Assembly (NCBI GenBank): GCA_963703015.1
Contig: OY969779.1
Location: 1,302,001-1,366,000, forward strand
Direction of reading: 5' to 3'
Source of the DNA: Methanobacterium_B sp963703015
Lineage (GTDB): Archaea; Methanobacteriota; Methanobacteria; Methanobacteriales; Methanobacteriaceae
DNA: 64,000 bases
Part shown: piece by piece, positions 35,482 through 43,915 of the stretch
How the letters are laid out: every line of letters begins with the position of its first letter
Position numbering within the stretch: the stretch's first letter is position 1
The notes under the pieces: model-generated
Seen by the model: only the letters and a program-made list of their open reading frames with translations
What the model was told of the DNA's origin: nothing
Database searches by the model: none
Position numbers and translations under genes: made by a program

Positions 35482-35597
35482 AGTAAATTAGTAATACTAC
35501 CATCATTAATAGTAGTACAAAATTGATTGAAGTGATTTGTAATATAAATCTTTTGATTTATGATACTCTTTATAAAGGAATCTAATAATAGTAATAC
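35482..35597. promoter_or_regulatory. AGTAATAC elements upstream of hmd, one as a near-palindrome
   Basis: AGTAATACTA at 35490 and TAGTAGTAC ending at 35518 form a near-palindrome: GTAATAC, 14 bases, GTAGTAC. The arrangement (7-base arms, 14-base spacer) is like NikR operators of some bacteria. AGTAAATT at 35482 and a further AGTAATAC at 35590 lie around it. The first pair is 27-55 bases before the hmd start. Confidence 0.55.
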
Positions 35598-36117
35598 CTT
35601 CTATGATCTTTTAAATGAATATTGTAACTGCATACTAAAAATTAAACATTAAATAATCTATAATATTAAATAGTGGTAAATAATAAAACTATTTTGTGCA
35701 TTTATATAAAAATATCCAATTAATTGGATATAAATTAGAAATTTAGTTTCAATTTACCATAAAACCAAATTTAATCTCTTTTTTTTGGAATATAATCAGT
35801 AATAATTTATTGCCAAGTAATATTATTTTTTAGTGTGTGGATCTGTATTCAGAGATTGTTCTAATTCCATCAGTTATCTCATTGCAAGTCTAGCTATCCT
35901 TTTCTTATTTTTCAATGAATAATACTATTAAAATTTCAAGACCTAATGATCATTTAAAATTAAAAAATAATAAAATACATCAATTTTATGTAATTTTAAA
36001 CCTTATTGTTTGATATTTTATCCAAAAAAGCTGTTAAATACGTTTATTTTAAACAAAAGTTTTATATCGGTAATACTACTAAAGTCAAGATCATTAATAC
36101 TGGAGGTAATATAAAAA
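35598..36117. promoter_or_regulatory. Divergent hmd / FdhA-like cluster interval with further AGTAATAC elements
   Basis: AGTAATAA at 35798, AGTAATAT at 35816 and GGTAATACTA at 36069, the last 40 bases before the first rightward gene. TTAATACTGG follows at 36093. No supported open frame. The two divergent operons thus share a 654-base control region rich in the same element. Confidence 0.5.
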
Positions 36118-36513
36118 ATGCAATTTAATAATACGAATATCAAAATGAGCATGACTAAAATAAAGATTATCCGGCCAGAAGACAACCCTAAAAGCTGTAA
36201 CATAAATGTAAACATGGATTGGAATATTGAATACACTAACAATAAACAGAATAGTGTAGGATATGTTTGTACATTGGAAACCGGCGGAAAATTTCCAATT
36301 AAATTGGCAATACAGGGTTTGGTTGAAACAGAAAATAATGTACAAATTCTGGAAAAGAATTACAAAGATCTATCCAAACATATACTGGATAAAACCACTG
36401 CAACCTTGTTAAATTTGCTTAATATTACTAAAGACTCTATTTTTACCATTAATGAGATTCCAACTGTGCATTTATCTAATAATCACAGTACATCCTTGGT
36501 AAATAATTTATAA
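36118..36513 (+). CDS. Unknown protein leading the FdhA/FdhB-like cluster (131 residues)
   Basis: A soluble beta-rich protein (NVNMDWNIEYTNNKQNSVGY..., then GGKFPIKLAIQGLVETEN) with a helical C-terminus and no cysteine motif or membrane segment. The strand pattern and 'fPi.l.i.G' block remind me of SecB-like chaperones, but I cannot confirm it. A TGGAGGTAAT ribosome binding site precedes the ATG and an AGTAATACTA-type element lies 40 bases upstream. The next gene starts 17 bases later, so it is cotranscribed with the FdhA-like gene; an assembly chaperone for that protein would be a natural guess. Confidence 0.65.
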   Translation: MQFNNTNIKMSMTKIKIIRPEDNPKSCNINVNMDWNIEYTNNKQNSVGYVCTLETGGKFPIKLAIQGLVETENNVQILEKNYKDLSKHILDKTTATLLNLLNITKDSIFTINEIPTVHLSNNHSTSLVNNL

Positions 36514-36530
36514 TAAAGGACGTGTAATGA

Positions 36531-37631
36531 ATGATGAAAATAAAACATACTGTTTGTCCTTCATGTAGTTTAGGATGTGGAATTAACCTTATAACTCAAA
36601 ATGGAGAAGTTGTAGGAACATATCCATATAAAAGACATGAATTTAACGAAGGCAAAAACTGCCTCAAAGGTAGAAACTGCTACAAATTAACAGATGAAAA
36701 CAGAATTGAAAATCCGCTTATAAAAAAGGGAACTCTAAAAAAAGCGGATTGGGATGAAGCTTTAGATATGATCGTCAGCGAAATAGAATCATACGATGCT
36801 GATGAGATAGGAATTCTTGTGTCTGGAACCTGCAGCAACGAAGTATGTGAACTTTCCAAAAAATTTGCCGATGCAAAAGGAATTTTGAATATTGGTTTTG
36901 GTGTAGAAATCTCTCAAAACCTAATGTATGTAGATTTTAGTGTTGATGATTTGGAAAATTCAGATATAATAGTTATATTTGGAGATATTCTTAAAGAAAA
37001 CCCCTTAATGGGTAGAAGAGTAATTCTAGCACAAGATAACGGCGTTAAAATAATTTCATTGGATTCAAATGACTCAACCAGCACTAGCCTTATTGCAGAT
37101 GAATATATTCAAATTGATTCAATTAAAAATTTCCTGGATAATGATTCCACATTAGCAGAACAGCTTAGTGGCTCTTCGACTGTTTTAATCAAAAGTACAA
37201 ATAGCAGTGAAGATTTGAATGCAGTCAAAGAACTTACCTCAAATGTCGGATCAAAATTAATTACTATTCTAAATGAATGTAACAGCCTAGGAGCCATGGA
37301 ATCTTTGACTCCATTGGATCAAAATGAGGTTCAAGATTTAATTGAAAAGGTGAAACTACTTTATGTAATCGGAGGAAATCCTGCGAGTTATGCTGAAGAC
37401 AGTCTCAAAAGTATCAATTCTCTAATTACAGAAGGATATGAATTAAATCAAACAGCTTTAATGTCAGATGTGGTTTTACCTAGCACATGCTGGGCTGAAA
37501 CAGAAGGTTCATTCACAAATACCATGGGAAACCAACAAAATTTCTCAAAAATTGTTGAACCCCAAGAGAATATTAGAGACGATAAAACAATTATCAGAGA
37601 AATTGCAGAAAAAATGGGGATAACCCTTTAG
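36531..37631 (+). CDS. Short FdhA-like molybdopterin-oxidoreductase protein lacking the formate active-site cysteine
   Basis: 366 residues, about half the length of formate dehydrogenase FdhA. The N-terminal [4Fe-4S] motif is CPSCSLGCG with the fourth Cys in GKNCLKGRNCYKL. A Rossmann-like domain and SDVVLPSTCWAETEGSFTNT, the typical molybdopterin-family block, follow. Where FdhA has its Cys/Sec ligand, this protein reads LNIGFGVEISQNLM with no Cys or Sec, and the cofactor C-terminal domain is absent. It therefore probably transfers electrons or is structural rather than oxidising formate. It resembles the 'flp' genes beside hmd in Methanothermobacter (from memory). Followed by the FdhB-like gene. 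Confidence 0.8.
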   Translation: MMKIKHTVCPSCSLGCGINLITQNGEVVGTYPYKRHEFNEGKNCLKGRNCYKLTDENRIENPLIKKGTLKKADWDEALDMIVSEIESYDADEIGILVSGTCSNEVCELSKKFADAKGILNIGFGVEISQNLMYVDFSVDDLENSDIIVIFGDILKENPLMGRRVILAQDNGVKIISLDSNDSTSTSLIADEYIQIDSIKNFLDNDSTLAEQLSGSSTVLIKSTNSSEDLNAVKELTSNVGSKLITILNECNSLGAMESLTPLDQNEVQDLIEKVKLLYVIGGNPASYAEDSLKSINSLITEGYELNQTALMSDVVLPSTCWAETEGSFTNTMGNQQNFSKIVEPQENIRDDKTIIREIAEKMGITL

Positions 37632-37640
37632 GTGATATTA

Positions 37641-38789
37641 ATGACATCCAAATATCTGTTAATCAGAGCTAAAGATGAGAATTTGCAAAAATACGGAGAA
37701 TGTGGAGGGGCGGTGAGCTCTGTTTTCCAGTATCTCCTAGAAAAAGAGATTGTTGATGGTGTTTTGACATTGACCCGGGGAGATGATTTATACGATGGTG
37801 TGCCAACATTCATCGAAGATCCGGATGAATTGGTAAACAGCTGCGGATCACTGCACTGTGCCCCAACCATGTTTGGAGATTTAATAAGTAAATATTTGAG
37901 AGACACCAAACTTGCTGTTGCTGTTAAACCTTGCGATGCTATGGCAATTAAAGAATTGGAAAAAAGACATCAAATAGATCCTGAAAATATTTACAAAATA
38001 GGGCTCAATTGTGGAGGAACAATAATGCCCACATCTGCCCAAAAGATGATCAAACTATTTTATGATATTGACCCCAATGAGGTAGTTAAAGAAGAAATTG
38101 ACAAGGGAAAATTTACCGTTGAATTGAAAGACGGTACTCATAAGTCATTGGAAATTGATCATCTTGAGGAACAGGGTTATGGAAGGCGTATTAATTGTCA
38201 GAGATGTGAACTCATGGTTCCTAGAAATGCAGATATTGCATGTGGTAACTGGGGGGCAGAAGAGGGATGGACATTCGTAGAAATTGTAACAGATAAGGGT
38301 AAAGGACTGATAACCGCTGCTGAAAAAGAAGGTTATCTTGAAACTAAAACACCATCTGATAAAGCTGTTGCAATAAGAGAAAAAATAGAATCTATCATGA
38401 TCAAAATGGCACAAAAATATCAGGACAAATACTTAAAAGAAAGTTATCCCGAAATGGAAAAATGGGACGATTATTGGAATAGATGTATCAAATGTTATGC
38501 GTGTCGTGATGTATGTCCTATTTGTTTCTGTAAAGAATGTGAACTTGAAAAACACTTCGAAAAAGGAGATGACAGTTCTCCACCAGATCCACTTGTTTTT
38601 CAGGGAGTTAGAATGTCACACATGGGATTCAGTTGTGTGAATTGTGGACAGTGTGAAGATGTTTGTCCAATGGAAATTCCGTTGGCTCGTATTTACCATA
38701 GAATGCAAAAAAAATACAAAAACGAAACAGGATTTGTAGCAGGTGTAAGTGATGAGCTACCCCCAGTATACAGTCCAGAAAAGGAATAA
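37641..38789 (+). CDS. FdhB-like F420-dependent iron-sulfur flavoprotein
   Basis: 382 residues from the ATG at 37641, which has AGGTGAT four bases upstream; a GTG at 37632 directly abuts the previous stop. The N-terminal domain is the FrhB/FdhB F420-binding, FAD-containing fold: YGECGGAVSSVFQYLLEKEIVDG, then CGSLHCAPTMFGDL and AVKPCDAMAIKEL. INCQRCELMVPRNADIACG is also typical. The C-terminus holds two [4Fe-4S] motifs, CIKCYACRDVCPICFC and CVNCGQCEDVCPM. It should exchange electrons between F420H2, FAD and iron-sulfur carriers, here with the FdhA-like and MvhD proteins. Confidence 0.9.
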   Translation: MTSKYLLIRAKDENLQKYGECGGAVSSVFQYLLEKEIVDGVLTLTRGDDLYDGVPTFIEDPDELVNSCGSLHCAPTMFGDLISKYLRDTKLAVAVKPCDAMAIKELEKRHQIDPENIYKIGLNCGGTIMPTSAQKMIKLFYDIDPNEVVKEEIDKGKFTVELKDGTHKSLEIDHLEEQGYGRRINCQRCELMVPRNADIACGNWGAEEGWTFVEIVTDKGKGLITAAEKEGYLETKTPSDKAVAIREKIESIMIKMAQKYQDKYLKESYPEMEKWDDYWNRCIKCYACRDVCPICFCKECELEKHFEKGDDSSPPDPLVFQGVRMSHMGFSCVNCGQCEDVCPMEIPLARIYHRMQKKYKNETGFVAGVSDELPPVYSPEKE

Positions 38790-38809
38790 TTTGATAGATG
38801 GGTGATAAT

Positions 38810-39223
38810 ATGAGCAAAGAAGAGCCTAAAATAGTTGGATTCTGTTGCAATTGGTGTTGTTATGGCGGAGCAGATACAGCAGGAACAGCACGAATGCAGT
38901 ACCCTCCAGGTGTTAGGATTATTAGAGTGATGTGTTCTGGTAGGATTACTCCTTCAATGATATTTAAAGCTTTTAAAGAAGGAGCAGATGGAGTATTTGT
39001 TGGGGGATGTCATATTGGAGATTGTCATTATGATGCTGGAAACTTCAAATGGAGAAGACGGGCCAAGTGGATTAACGACATTCTACCAGAATTTGGAGTA
39101 GAAAAAGGAAGATTTAGATTTGAATGGATTTCCGCATCTGAGGGTGAGAAATTCCAGAAAACTATGACCGAATTTTACGAAGAAATTGAAAAAACAGGAT
39201 GTCGAAAGGGTTGTTCCGAATAA
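38810..39223 (+). CDS. mvhD: MvhD-like iron-sulfur protein linking to heterodisulfide reductase
   Basis: 137 residues from ATG at 38810 (GGTGAT before it; an earlier in-frame ATG at 38798 lacks a good site). VGFCCNWCCYGGADTAGTAR, IRVMCSGRI, GGCHIGDCHYDAG and the C-terminal Cys give the [2Fe-2S] cluster of the MvhD/VhuD family, which passes electrons from a hydrogenase or formate dehydrogenase to HdrA. Its place right after an FdhB-like gene suggests that electrons from F420H2 enter heterodisulfide reductase this way. Confidence 0.92.
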   Translation: MSKEEPKIVGFCCNWCCYGGADTAGTARMQYPPGVRIIRVMCSGRITPSMIFKAFKEGADGVFVGGCHIGDCHYDAGNFKWRRRAKWINDILPEFGVEKGRFRFEWISASEGEKFQKTMTEFYEEIEKTGCRKGCSE

Positions 39224-39289
39224 TTGACACACCTCTAGTATGAAATTAAATTTTTAATTTTTTTAATACAAATTACAAAGTGAGTAAAA

Positions 39290-40315
39290 ATGAAAATCGC
39301 AGTCTTTGGAGCTGGAAATCAAGATCTTTATGTAAATCAATTAAAATTGCCAGAAAAGTATGGAGGTGAACCTCCCTATGGCGGAAGTCGAATGGCAATT
39401 GAATTTGCAGAAGCAGGACATGAAGTTTACTTATCAGAACCAAATCATGAAACATTAACATGTGATCAATGGGAAACTGTAAGATCAAGTGGAGTCACTG
39501 TATCAGAAGACGATACCGAATCTGCTAAAAATGCTGAAATAGCAATTCTTTTCACCCCTTTTGGAAAAAAAACATTCAACATCGCAAAAGAAATAATTAA
39601 TCATCTCCCTGAAAATGGAATAATTGCCAATACCTGTACTGTTTCTCCCATGGTTTTATACTATGTTTTAGAGAGAGAAATTAAGCTCAATCATGAAAAT
39701 TTGGGTATTTCTTCCATACATCCTGCTGCTGTGCCTGGGACTCCTCAACACAAACACTACATCGTCGGAGGACAACCCACGAACGGTGTTAGTTTGGCTA
39801 CCTCCAGTCAAATACGAAAATGTGAAGATCTGGTAAAAACTACTGGAAAACAGGTTTATACTGTGCCTGCAGATATATCCTCAGCCGTGGCAGACATGGG
39901 ATCAATAGTTACTGCAGTTACACTTGCTGGAGTTTTAGAATACTTCCATACAGGAACAAAAATTATCAAAGCTCCCAAAGAGATGGTGGAAAAACAAATA
40001 TTAATGACACTCCAAACAATGGCATCACTTGTAGAATCTTCAGGAGTTGAGGGTATGCTGAAAGCAATGAATCCAGATTTAATTGTGAGAAGTGCCACTT
40101 CAATGGGTTTATTGGAAAAGCAGACCAATTTAGATTGTGCTGTGAAAACACTGAACAATATTGATTCAGATCTTTTACGCTCTTCTTCAAATGTTGAAGT
40201 TAAAAAAACTGATTTAGTTGCTGCACAAGCACTTACCAAAGAATTAAAGGGTTTAATGGGAGAAAAAGCTTCGGAAGGAGCTATTAAGCGGTGCATGAAA
40301 AAAATGTTTGATTGA
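39290..40315 (+). CDS. hmdII: Hmd paralog (HmdII-type)
   Basis: 341 residues. IAVFGAGNQDLYVNQLKLPE and PPYGGSRMAIEFAEAGHEV form the N-terminal nucleotide-like domain; the cysteine equivalent to the Hmd iron ligand is kept in IIANTCTVSPMVLYY. The C-terminal helical domain follows. Hmd paralogs bind the FeGP cofactor, but in most methanogens they have little or no H2-dependent dehydrogenase activity and their role is unclear (scaffold, cofactor carrier or regulator). Its position between mvhD and hcgG ties it to FeGP metabolism. GTGAG precedes the ATG. Confidence 0.85.
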   Translation: MKIAVFGAGNQDLYVNQLKLPEKYGGEPPYGGSRMAIEFAEAGHEVYLSEPNHETLTCDQWETVRSSGVTVSEDDTESAKNAEIAILFTPFGKKTFNIAKEIINHLPENGIIANTCTVSPMVLYYVLEREIKLNHENLGISSIHPAAVPGTPQHKHYIVGGQPTNGVSLATSSQIRKCEDLVKTTGKQVYTVPADISSAVADMGSIVTAVTLAGVLEYFHTGTKIIKAPKEMVEKQILMTLQTMASLVESSGVEGMLKAMNPDLIVRSATSMGLLEKQTNLDCAVKTLNNIDSDLLRSSSNVEVKKTDLVAAQALTKELKGLMGEKASEGAIKRCMKKMFD

Positions 40316-40413
40316 TTTTTAAATTCTGATTTTTATTTTTTTAATTCCGATCTCACCAACAATTCAAATCTGTATGTTTTAATTATGAGCATTCAACTGG
40401 TTTTTAATGGAAT

Positions 40414-40423
40414 AGTAATACTA
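40414..40423. promoter_or_regulatory. AGTAATACTA element upstream of hcgG
   Basis: A complete AGTAATACTA, with AGTAATTATACT fifteen bases further on, about 100 bases before the hcgG start and after a T-rich run that probably ends the hmdII transcript. Same element as before hmd. Confidence 0.55.
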
Positions 40424-40524
40424 AATTAAGTAATTATACTAACTTTTAAATATCAGCCCATACTTACCATATTTAATCATATTTCTTCGAGACGTATTAA
40501 TTTCAATTGATTAAAGGTGAAAAT

Positions 40525-42030
40525 ATGTATGATTTAGTAAAAAAAGCTGTTAATGATATGGATTCGGCTTTAGAAATTAGTAGATCTAAAATTGATGTAA
40601 ATGAAGTTGTTGACTCAATAAATGAACTTTCAACCCATGAAGCAATGAAATTGGGAATGAATTTCAAGAAATTTCCATTGGGCTGTGATCTAACTGAAGT
40701 GATTGTTGGCACATGTGCGTCAGATATAACCAAGGATGAATTAATAGCTAATTGTATCCTTTCTAACATGTTAGGTGCTTCAATCCATGTCTGTGCTTAT
40801 GCATTTGCTGATATAGCTCAAGAAAATAACATGAATGGAATTGATTTGATAAAAGAAGTTAGGTCAGTTACAGATGTTCCCATAGATCTGGATCACTTTG
40901 GAAAATTTGGTCCAATGCGATTTCCAAAAGAAATTGTGAAATGCCCAGGACAATGTTATCTTGAAGGTCCTCCTTTCGAAGAATGCCCCAAAGATAGGAT
41001 ACATTCAAGATTATTAGAAAAAGAAAAGTTGGGTTTAACTGATCGTGATAATTGGATTAAATCTTCTTCTTCTGTTGCCATAAATCTCACAAGTGAACAG
41101 GGTGGGGAGGATCATGCAGCTCCGATAGAAGAAGCTGAAGAAATTGCAAAGCTATCCAAAAAATTTGGTAAAGGTTTAGAAGCCATCATGTTTATCGGTG
41201 ATGGGTATGATGACTTGATAACCGGATTTGAAAAGGGTCTTGAACTGGGAGTCGATATCTTTGTACTCGAAGGAGGCCCATTTAACAGATCGAAGTCCAG
41301 GCTTGATAGTTTTGCCAAGGCTGTTGCAATGGCACGTATTTTAGTTCCTGGAAAAATTGTGGCTACTAATGGAGCATACGAAGATGAATGCAGAACAGGG
41401 CTTCGAGCCGGGCTTAATGCGATAATTACCGGTTTTCCAAAAAATCATCATGGTTATATGTGCGGATATTCTCCAGGAACTGCTAAAAAAGGTAATTTCG
41501 GACTTCCACGTATTGTTAAAATGATCAAAGAGGAGTTAGGGTCGGGTTTAATAAATATACCCATTCAAAGAGATGAATTAAAAGCTGTTGCAAGGGCCGT
41601 GAAAATATTGGGTCCTGAAAATGTTTATCCTCAAATGATCGGGAAACACACCATTGGTGATGCCCATTGGGCTGTAATGCAGAATACTCCACTTTATGAA
41701 TCAGTGGGTGTTGAAAAAACAGTTCATGATATTAAAGATATTGTGGATGGAAACACTGTTGCAATGTTGGGCGGTAGATTTTTATCATGGGGTTTAGCTA
41801 AAGAACTCTCAAAGGATTTTGATGAAATAGTCATTAGTGATACAGATCCTTGGGTGGAAAAGGTAACTGTTGACATTTTGAACCAAGAACTTAGTTCCAA
41901 TGTTATTAGAGGTAGATCAGATGATATCAATTCTGCAAAAATCAGTGACAGCACCATAATAACCTCAACATATCCAGAGTTAGTAAAGAAACTTTCAACA
42001 AAAATTGATGGAGCAATCACTTTGATTTAA
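40525..42030 (+). CDS. hcgG: HcgG, FeGP-cofactor biosynthesis protein
   Basis: 501 residues from the ATG at 40525, which has AAAGGTGAA upstream. HcgG is the large Hmd-co-occurring protein with conserved cysteines, e.g. CPGQCYLEGPPFEECPKDR near residue 140, and GGEDHAAPIEEAEEIAKL and CRTGLRAGLNAIITGFPKN. It is needed for FeGP-cofactor maturation, probably in the late steps that add iron ligands (CO or acyl). The C-terminal part (from about 390: TVAMLGGRFLSWGLAKEL) looks like another Rossmann-type domain. Separate transcript with its own upstream element. Confidence 0.85.
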   Translation: MYDLVKKAVNDMDSALEISRSKIDVNEVVDSINELSTHEAMKLGMNFKKFPLGCDLTEVIVGTCASDITKDELIANCILSNMLGASIHVCAYAFADIAQENNMNGIDLIKEVRSVTDVPIDLDHFGKFGPMRFPKEIVKCPGQCYLEGPPFEECPKDRIHSRLLEKEKLGLTDRDNWIKSSSSVAINLTSEQGGEDHAAPIEEAEEIAKLSKKFGKGLEAIMFIGDGYDDLITGFEKGLELGVDIFVLEGGPFNRSKSRLDSFAKAVAMARILVPGKIVATNGAYEDECRTGLRAGLNAIITGFPKNHHGYMCGYSPGTAKKGNFGLPRIVKMIKEELGSGLINIPIQRDELKAVARAVKILGPENVYPQMIGKHTIGDAHWAVMQNTPLYESVGVEKTVHDIKDIVDGNTVAMLGGRFLSWGLAKELSKDFDEIVISDTDPWVEKVTVDILNQELSSNVIRGRSDDINSAKISDSTIITSTYPELVKKLSTKIDGAITLI

Positions 42031-42223
42031 GATAGATCATTAAAAAAAAAGGTAACAAATTTAATTTACTTTTTTTACACTGAAAATATTAGGTTCACTA
42101 GTTACAATGATTACAAGAGGTTTTAGTGCTAACTAATTAAAGTTTATATGGATTCAAAGAGTGTAAATGTGCGTGAATAATCATTATCCTTCTCTGTTTT
42201 GATTCTTAATTCTTTTTCAAAAT

Positions 42224-42628
42224 TCAGATATTCATTCCAGCATTTACAAATTCATATTCATTAAGATTTTTGCTCCCAATTCTTTTGTAAAAATCATCCC
42301 CAGAAAGATCATTTAATTCTTCAGGTTCCATATCTTCTTTTGATTGTAGGCCTAATACGAAATATTTGAAATATGATCCCAATTTATCTTTTATCCAATA
42401 TCCTCTCCCAATTTGTATTAGTTCAGTTTCATCAAACTCTTCAGTTAAATCGTTTATTTTAGCCATTAACCGTCCCGTTGGATATTTGTATGTTCCCATT
42501 TCTATAGCAGTTTCAATTTCTAATGGCACTCCCAATTTTTGTGCTAGTTCTCTCTGGGTGTTTCCAGTGTGTTTTCTATACCCTAAAATCAAGTACTTCA
42601 AGTCCCAATGAAATTCCATTTTATCCAT
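42224..42628 (-). CDS. Small helix-turn-helix protein, candidate regulator
   Basis: 134 residues from the ATG at 42628 (GGAGATGAT just upstream). A longer reading from 42724 would place an AGTATTACTA element inside the coding region, so I prefer the short form. HTGNTQRELAQKLGVPLEIETAIE is an XRE-type helix-turn-helix (Q-x-E-L-A-x-x-L-G-V). The C-terminus (YWIKDKLGSYFKYFVLGLQS and the acidic tail) has no recognised domain. It lies between hcgG and the surface-chelatase cluster and has the common element in its own promoter, so it could be the regulator of the set; that is inference. Confidence 0.75.
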   Translation of the reverse strand: MDKMEFHWDLKYLILGYRKHTGNTQRELAQKLGVPLEIETAIEMGTYKYPTGRLMAKINDLTEEFDETELIQIGRGYWIKDKLGSYFKYFVLGLQSKEDMEPEELNDLSGDDFYKRIGSKNLNEYEFVNAGMNI

Positions 42629-42694
42629 TTTATCATCTCCCACTTTCATTATATTATGTATGATCCTTGTATCATAAATAATTTTCTTGATAAA

Positions 42695-42704
42695 AGTATT
42701 ACTA
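42695..42704. promoter_or_regulatory. AGTATTACTA element in the promoter of the HTH gene
   Basis: Complete AGTATTACTA, 67 bases upstream of the preferred HTH start, consistent with autoregulation or with membership of the regulon. Confidence 0.5.
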
Positions 42705-42919
42705 TGATCCTGAGTTCTAGACATTATATTATTATTAGAAAAAGATTAGAAAAAAGTGACAAAGTGCACTAAATAGTGATTCAAACTATCAAATGACAAT
42801 CCCACAGATCTAATTCAATAATTCGAGCATACTAGCCAATGTTAAAAATTAGACATAAATATCCATAACTTATGTTTTAAACAAAAAAATGGGGTTGAAT
42901 ATTAAAAAGAGGTTATAAA

Positions 42920-43261
42920 TCAACCCGAACCTTGTACCATTATTAGTTTACCAGTGTTAGGATCTTTGTATACTTTCCCCATTTCAGCATAGCCCGACCC
43001 AGACCCTGACTCTGATTGTGGCGTTTCATTTAATTCCTGACCCATGTTAACTTGAACTGTTTGCTGTACAGTTTTTATTATTTCTTGCTTTTCCTGCGGA
43101 GATGCCGAGCTAAAAACAACACTTTGCATACCCATGGACATTACACTAAAAATTAAAAACCCCACAGCCAGTACTAGCATACAGTCAACCATGTTGACGG
43201 CATATGTCATGGGATCTATTTCTTCGTTAGAAGATAGAGGTTTGCGATTTCGTCTTACCAT
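42920..43261 (-). CDS. DUF2149 protein, ExbD/TolR-like energiser subunit
   Basis: 113 residues from the ATG at 43261 (GGAGG nine bases upstream, overlapping the exbB-like gene). The only membrane helix follows DPMTYAVNMVDCMLVLAVGF: the acidic residue at its start (Asp26) matches the proton-carrying Asp of ExbD/TolR/MotB helices. An external part of about 65 residues ends with GSGSGYAEMGKVYKDPNTGK. Last gene of the surface-chelatase cluster; with the ExbB-like protein it should form a proton-driven motor in the membrane. Confidence 0.8.
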   Translation of the reverse strand: MVRRNRKPLSSNEEIDPMTYAVNMVDCMLVLAVGFLIFSVMSMGMQSVVFSSASPQEKQEIIKTVQQTVQVNMGQELNETPQSESGSGSGYAEMGKVYKDPNTGKLIMVQGSG

Positions 43262-43898
43262 CCTCAACAACCTCCAAAACTGAATCTATTAAAGTATCTA
43301 AATTGGATAATTGATCTTCGTACCATCTCTTTCTAATTCTTGATACTGTAAAAGCTAGAGAAGCCGCAGCCAATCCAATTATTGCTGCATCAAATGCAAC
43401 CATTAAATTTTGTGCCAGTATATCAATATTCCCTGCCCCTAAAGCTGCCAATCCAGGACCCAAAGGGATTAAAGTACCCATCAGCCCTACTGCCGGCCCT
43501 ACTTTTGCGACGATATCTGTCTTTTCAATACTTTTAGCTGCTCTAAACTCTTCTTCTTCTATTAAATTTCTTGCAAACGCTTCCCTTGATTTAGTGCCAA
43601 CATCTACATTAAATGCTATTTCATTTAAAATTTCTTTGTGTCTTTTGGGCAAGTTAGCCCCATCTATAACTGTTTTCATCTTCTCTGGAGTTTCCTGAGT
43701 TGATATGATTTTAATTATCCTACCAATTTCCTTTGAATCTGTTCTAATTCTACTAGAATGTTCAGATATTAAACCTCCTGCTTGAATAATAGCATATGCC
43801 ATTATTACAATAAGTATAACTATAATTGGTAACAACAAACTCTGTGCCACCACATGTAAAGAACCATTTAAAATTTCACTGCCAGGTATTGTAGTCAT
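43227..43898 (-). CDS. MotA/TolQ/ExbB proton-channel family protein
   Basis: 223 residues from ATG at 43898 with AAAGGTGA upstream. Helix 1 is PIIVILIVIMAYAIIQAGGL; a large cytoplasmic region with KRHKEILNEIA follows; the family block is KVGPAVGLMGTLIPLGPGLAALG, then AFDAAIIGLAAASLAFTVSRI. Such proteins form the pentameric channel around ExbD-like helices and convert proton-motive force into motion. Overlaps the DUF2149 gene by 35 bases. Organisms of this order have no outer membrane, so the customer is likely the adjacent surface chelatase. Confidence 0.88.
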   Translation of the reverse strand: MTTIPGSEILNGSLHVVAQSLLLPIIVILIVIMAYAIIQAGGLISEHSSRIRTDSKEIGRIIKIISTQETPEKMKTVIDGANLPKRHKEILNEIAFNVDVGTKSREAFARNLIEEEEFRAAKSIEKTDIVAKVGPAVGLMGTLIPLGPGLAALGAGNIDILAQNLMVAFDAAIIGLAAASLAFTVSRIRKRWYEDQLSNLDTLIDSVLEVVEDGKTKSQTSIF

Positions 43899-43915
43899 AT
43901 AATTCACCTTTTTTT

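Noticed and set aside
36900..37000. Selenocysteine (TGA) at the FdhA active site
   Set aside because: No in-frame TGA occurs; the position reads through ordinary Gly/Val/Glu codons.
36531..37631. Formylmethanofuran dehydrogenase subunit B (FwdB/FmdB)
   Set aside because: Length is near, but the N-terminal cysteine pattern and the partner FdhB-like and MvhD genes fit an FdhA-derived protein; no Cys/Sec active site is seen.
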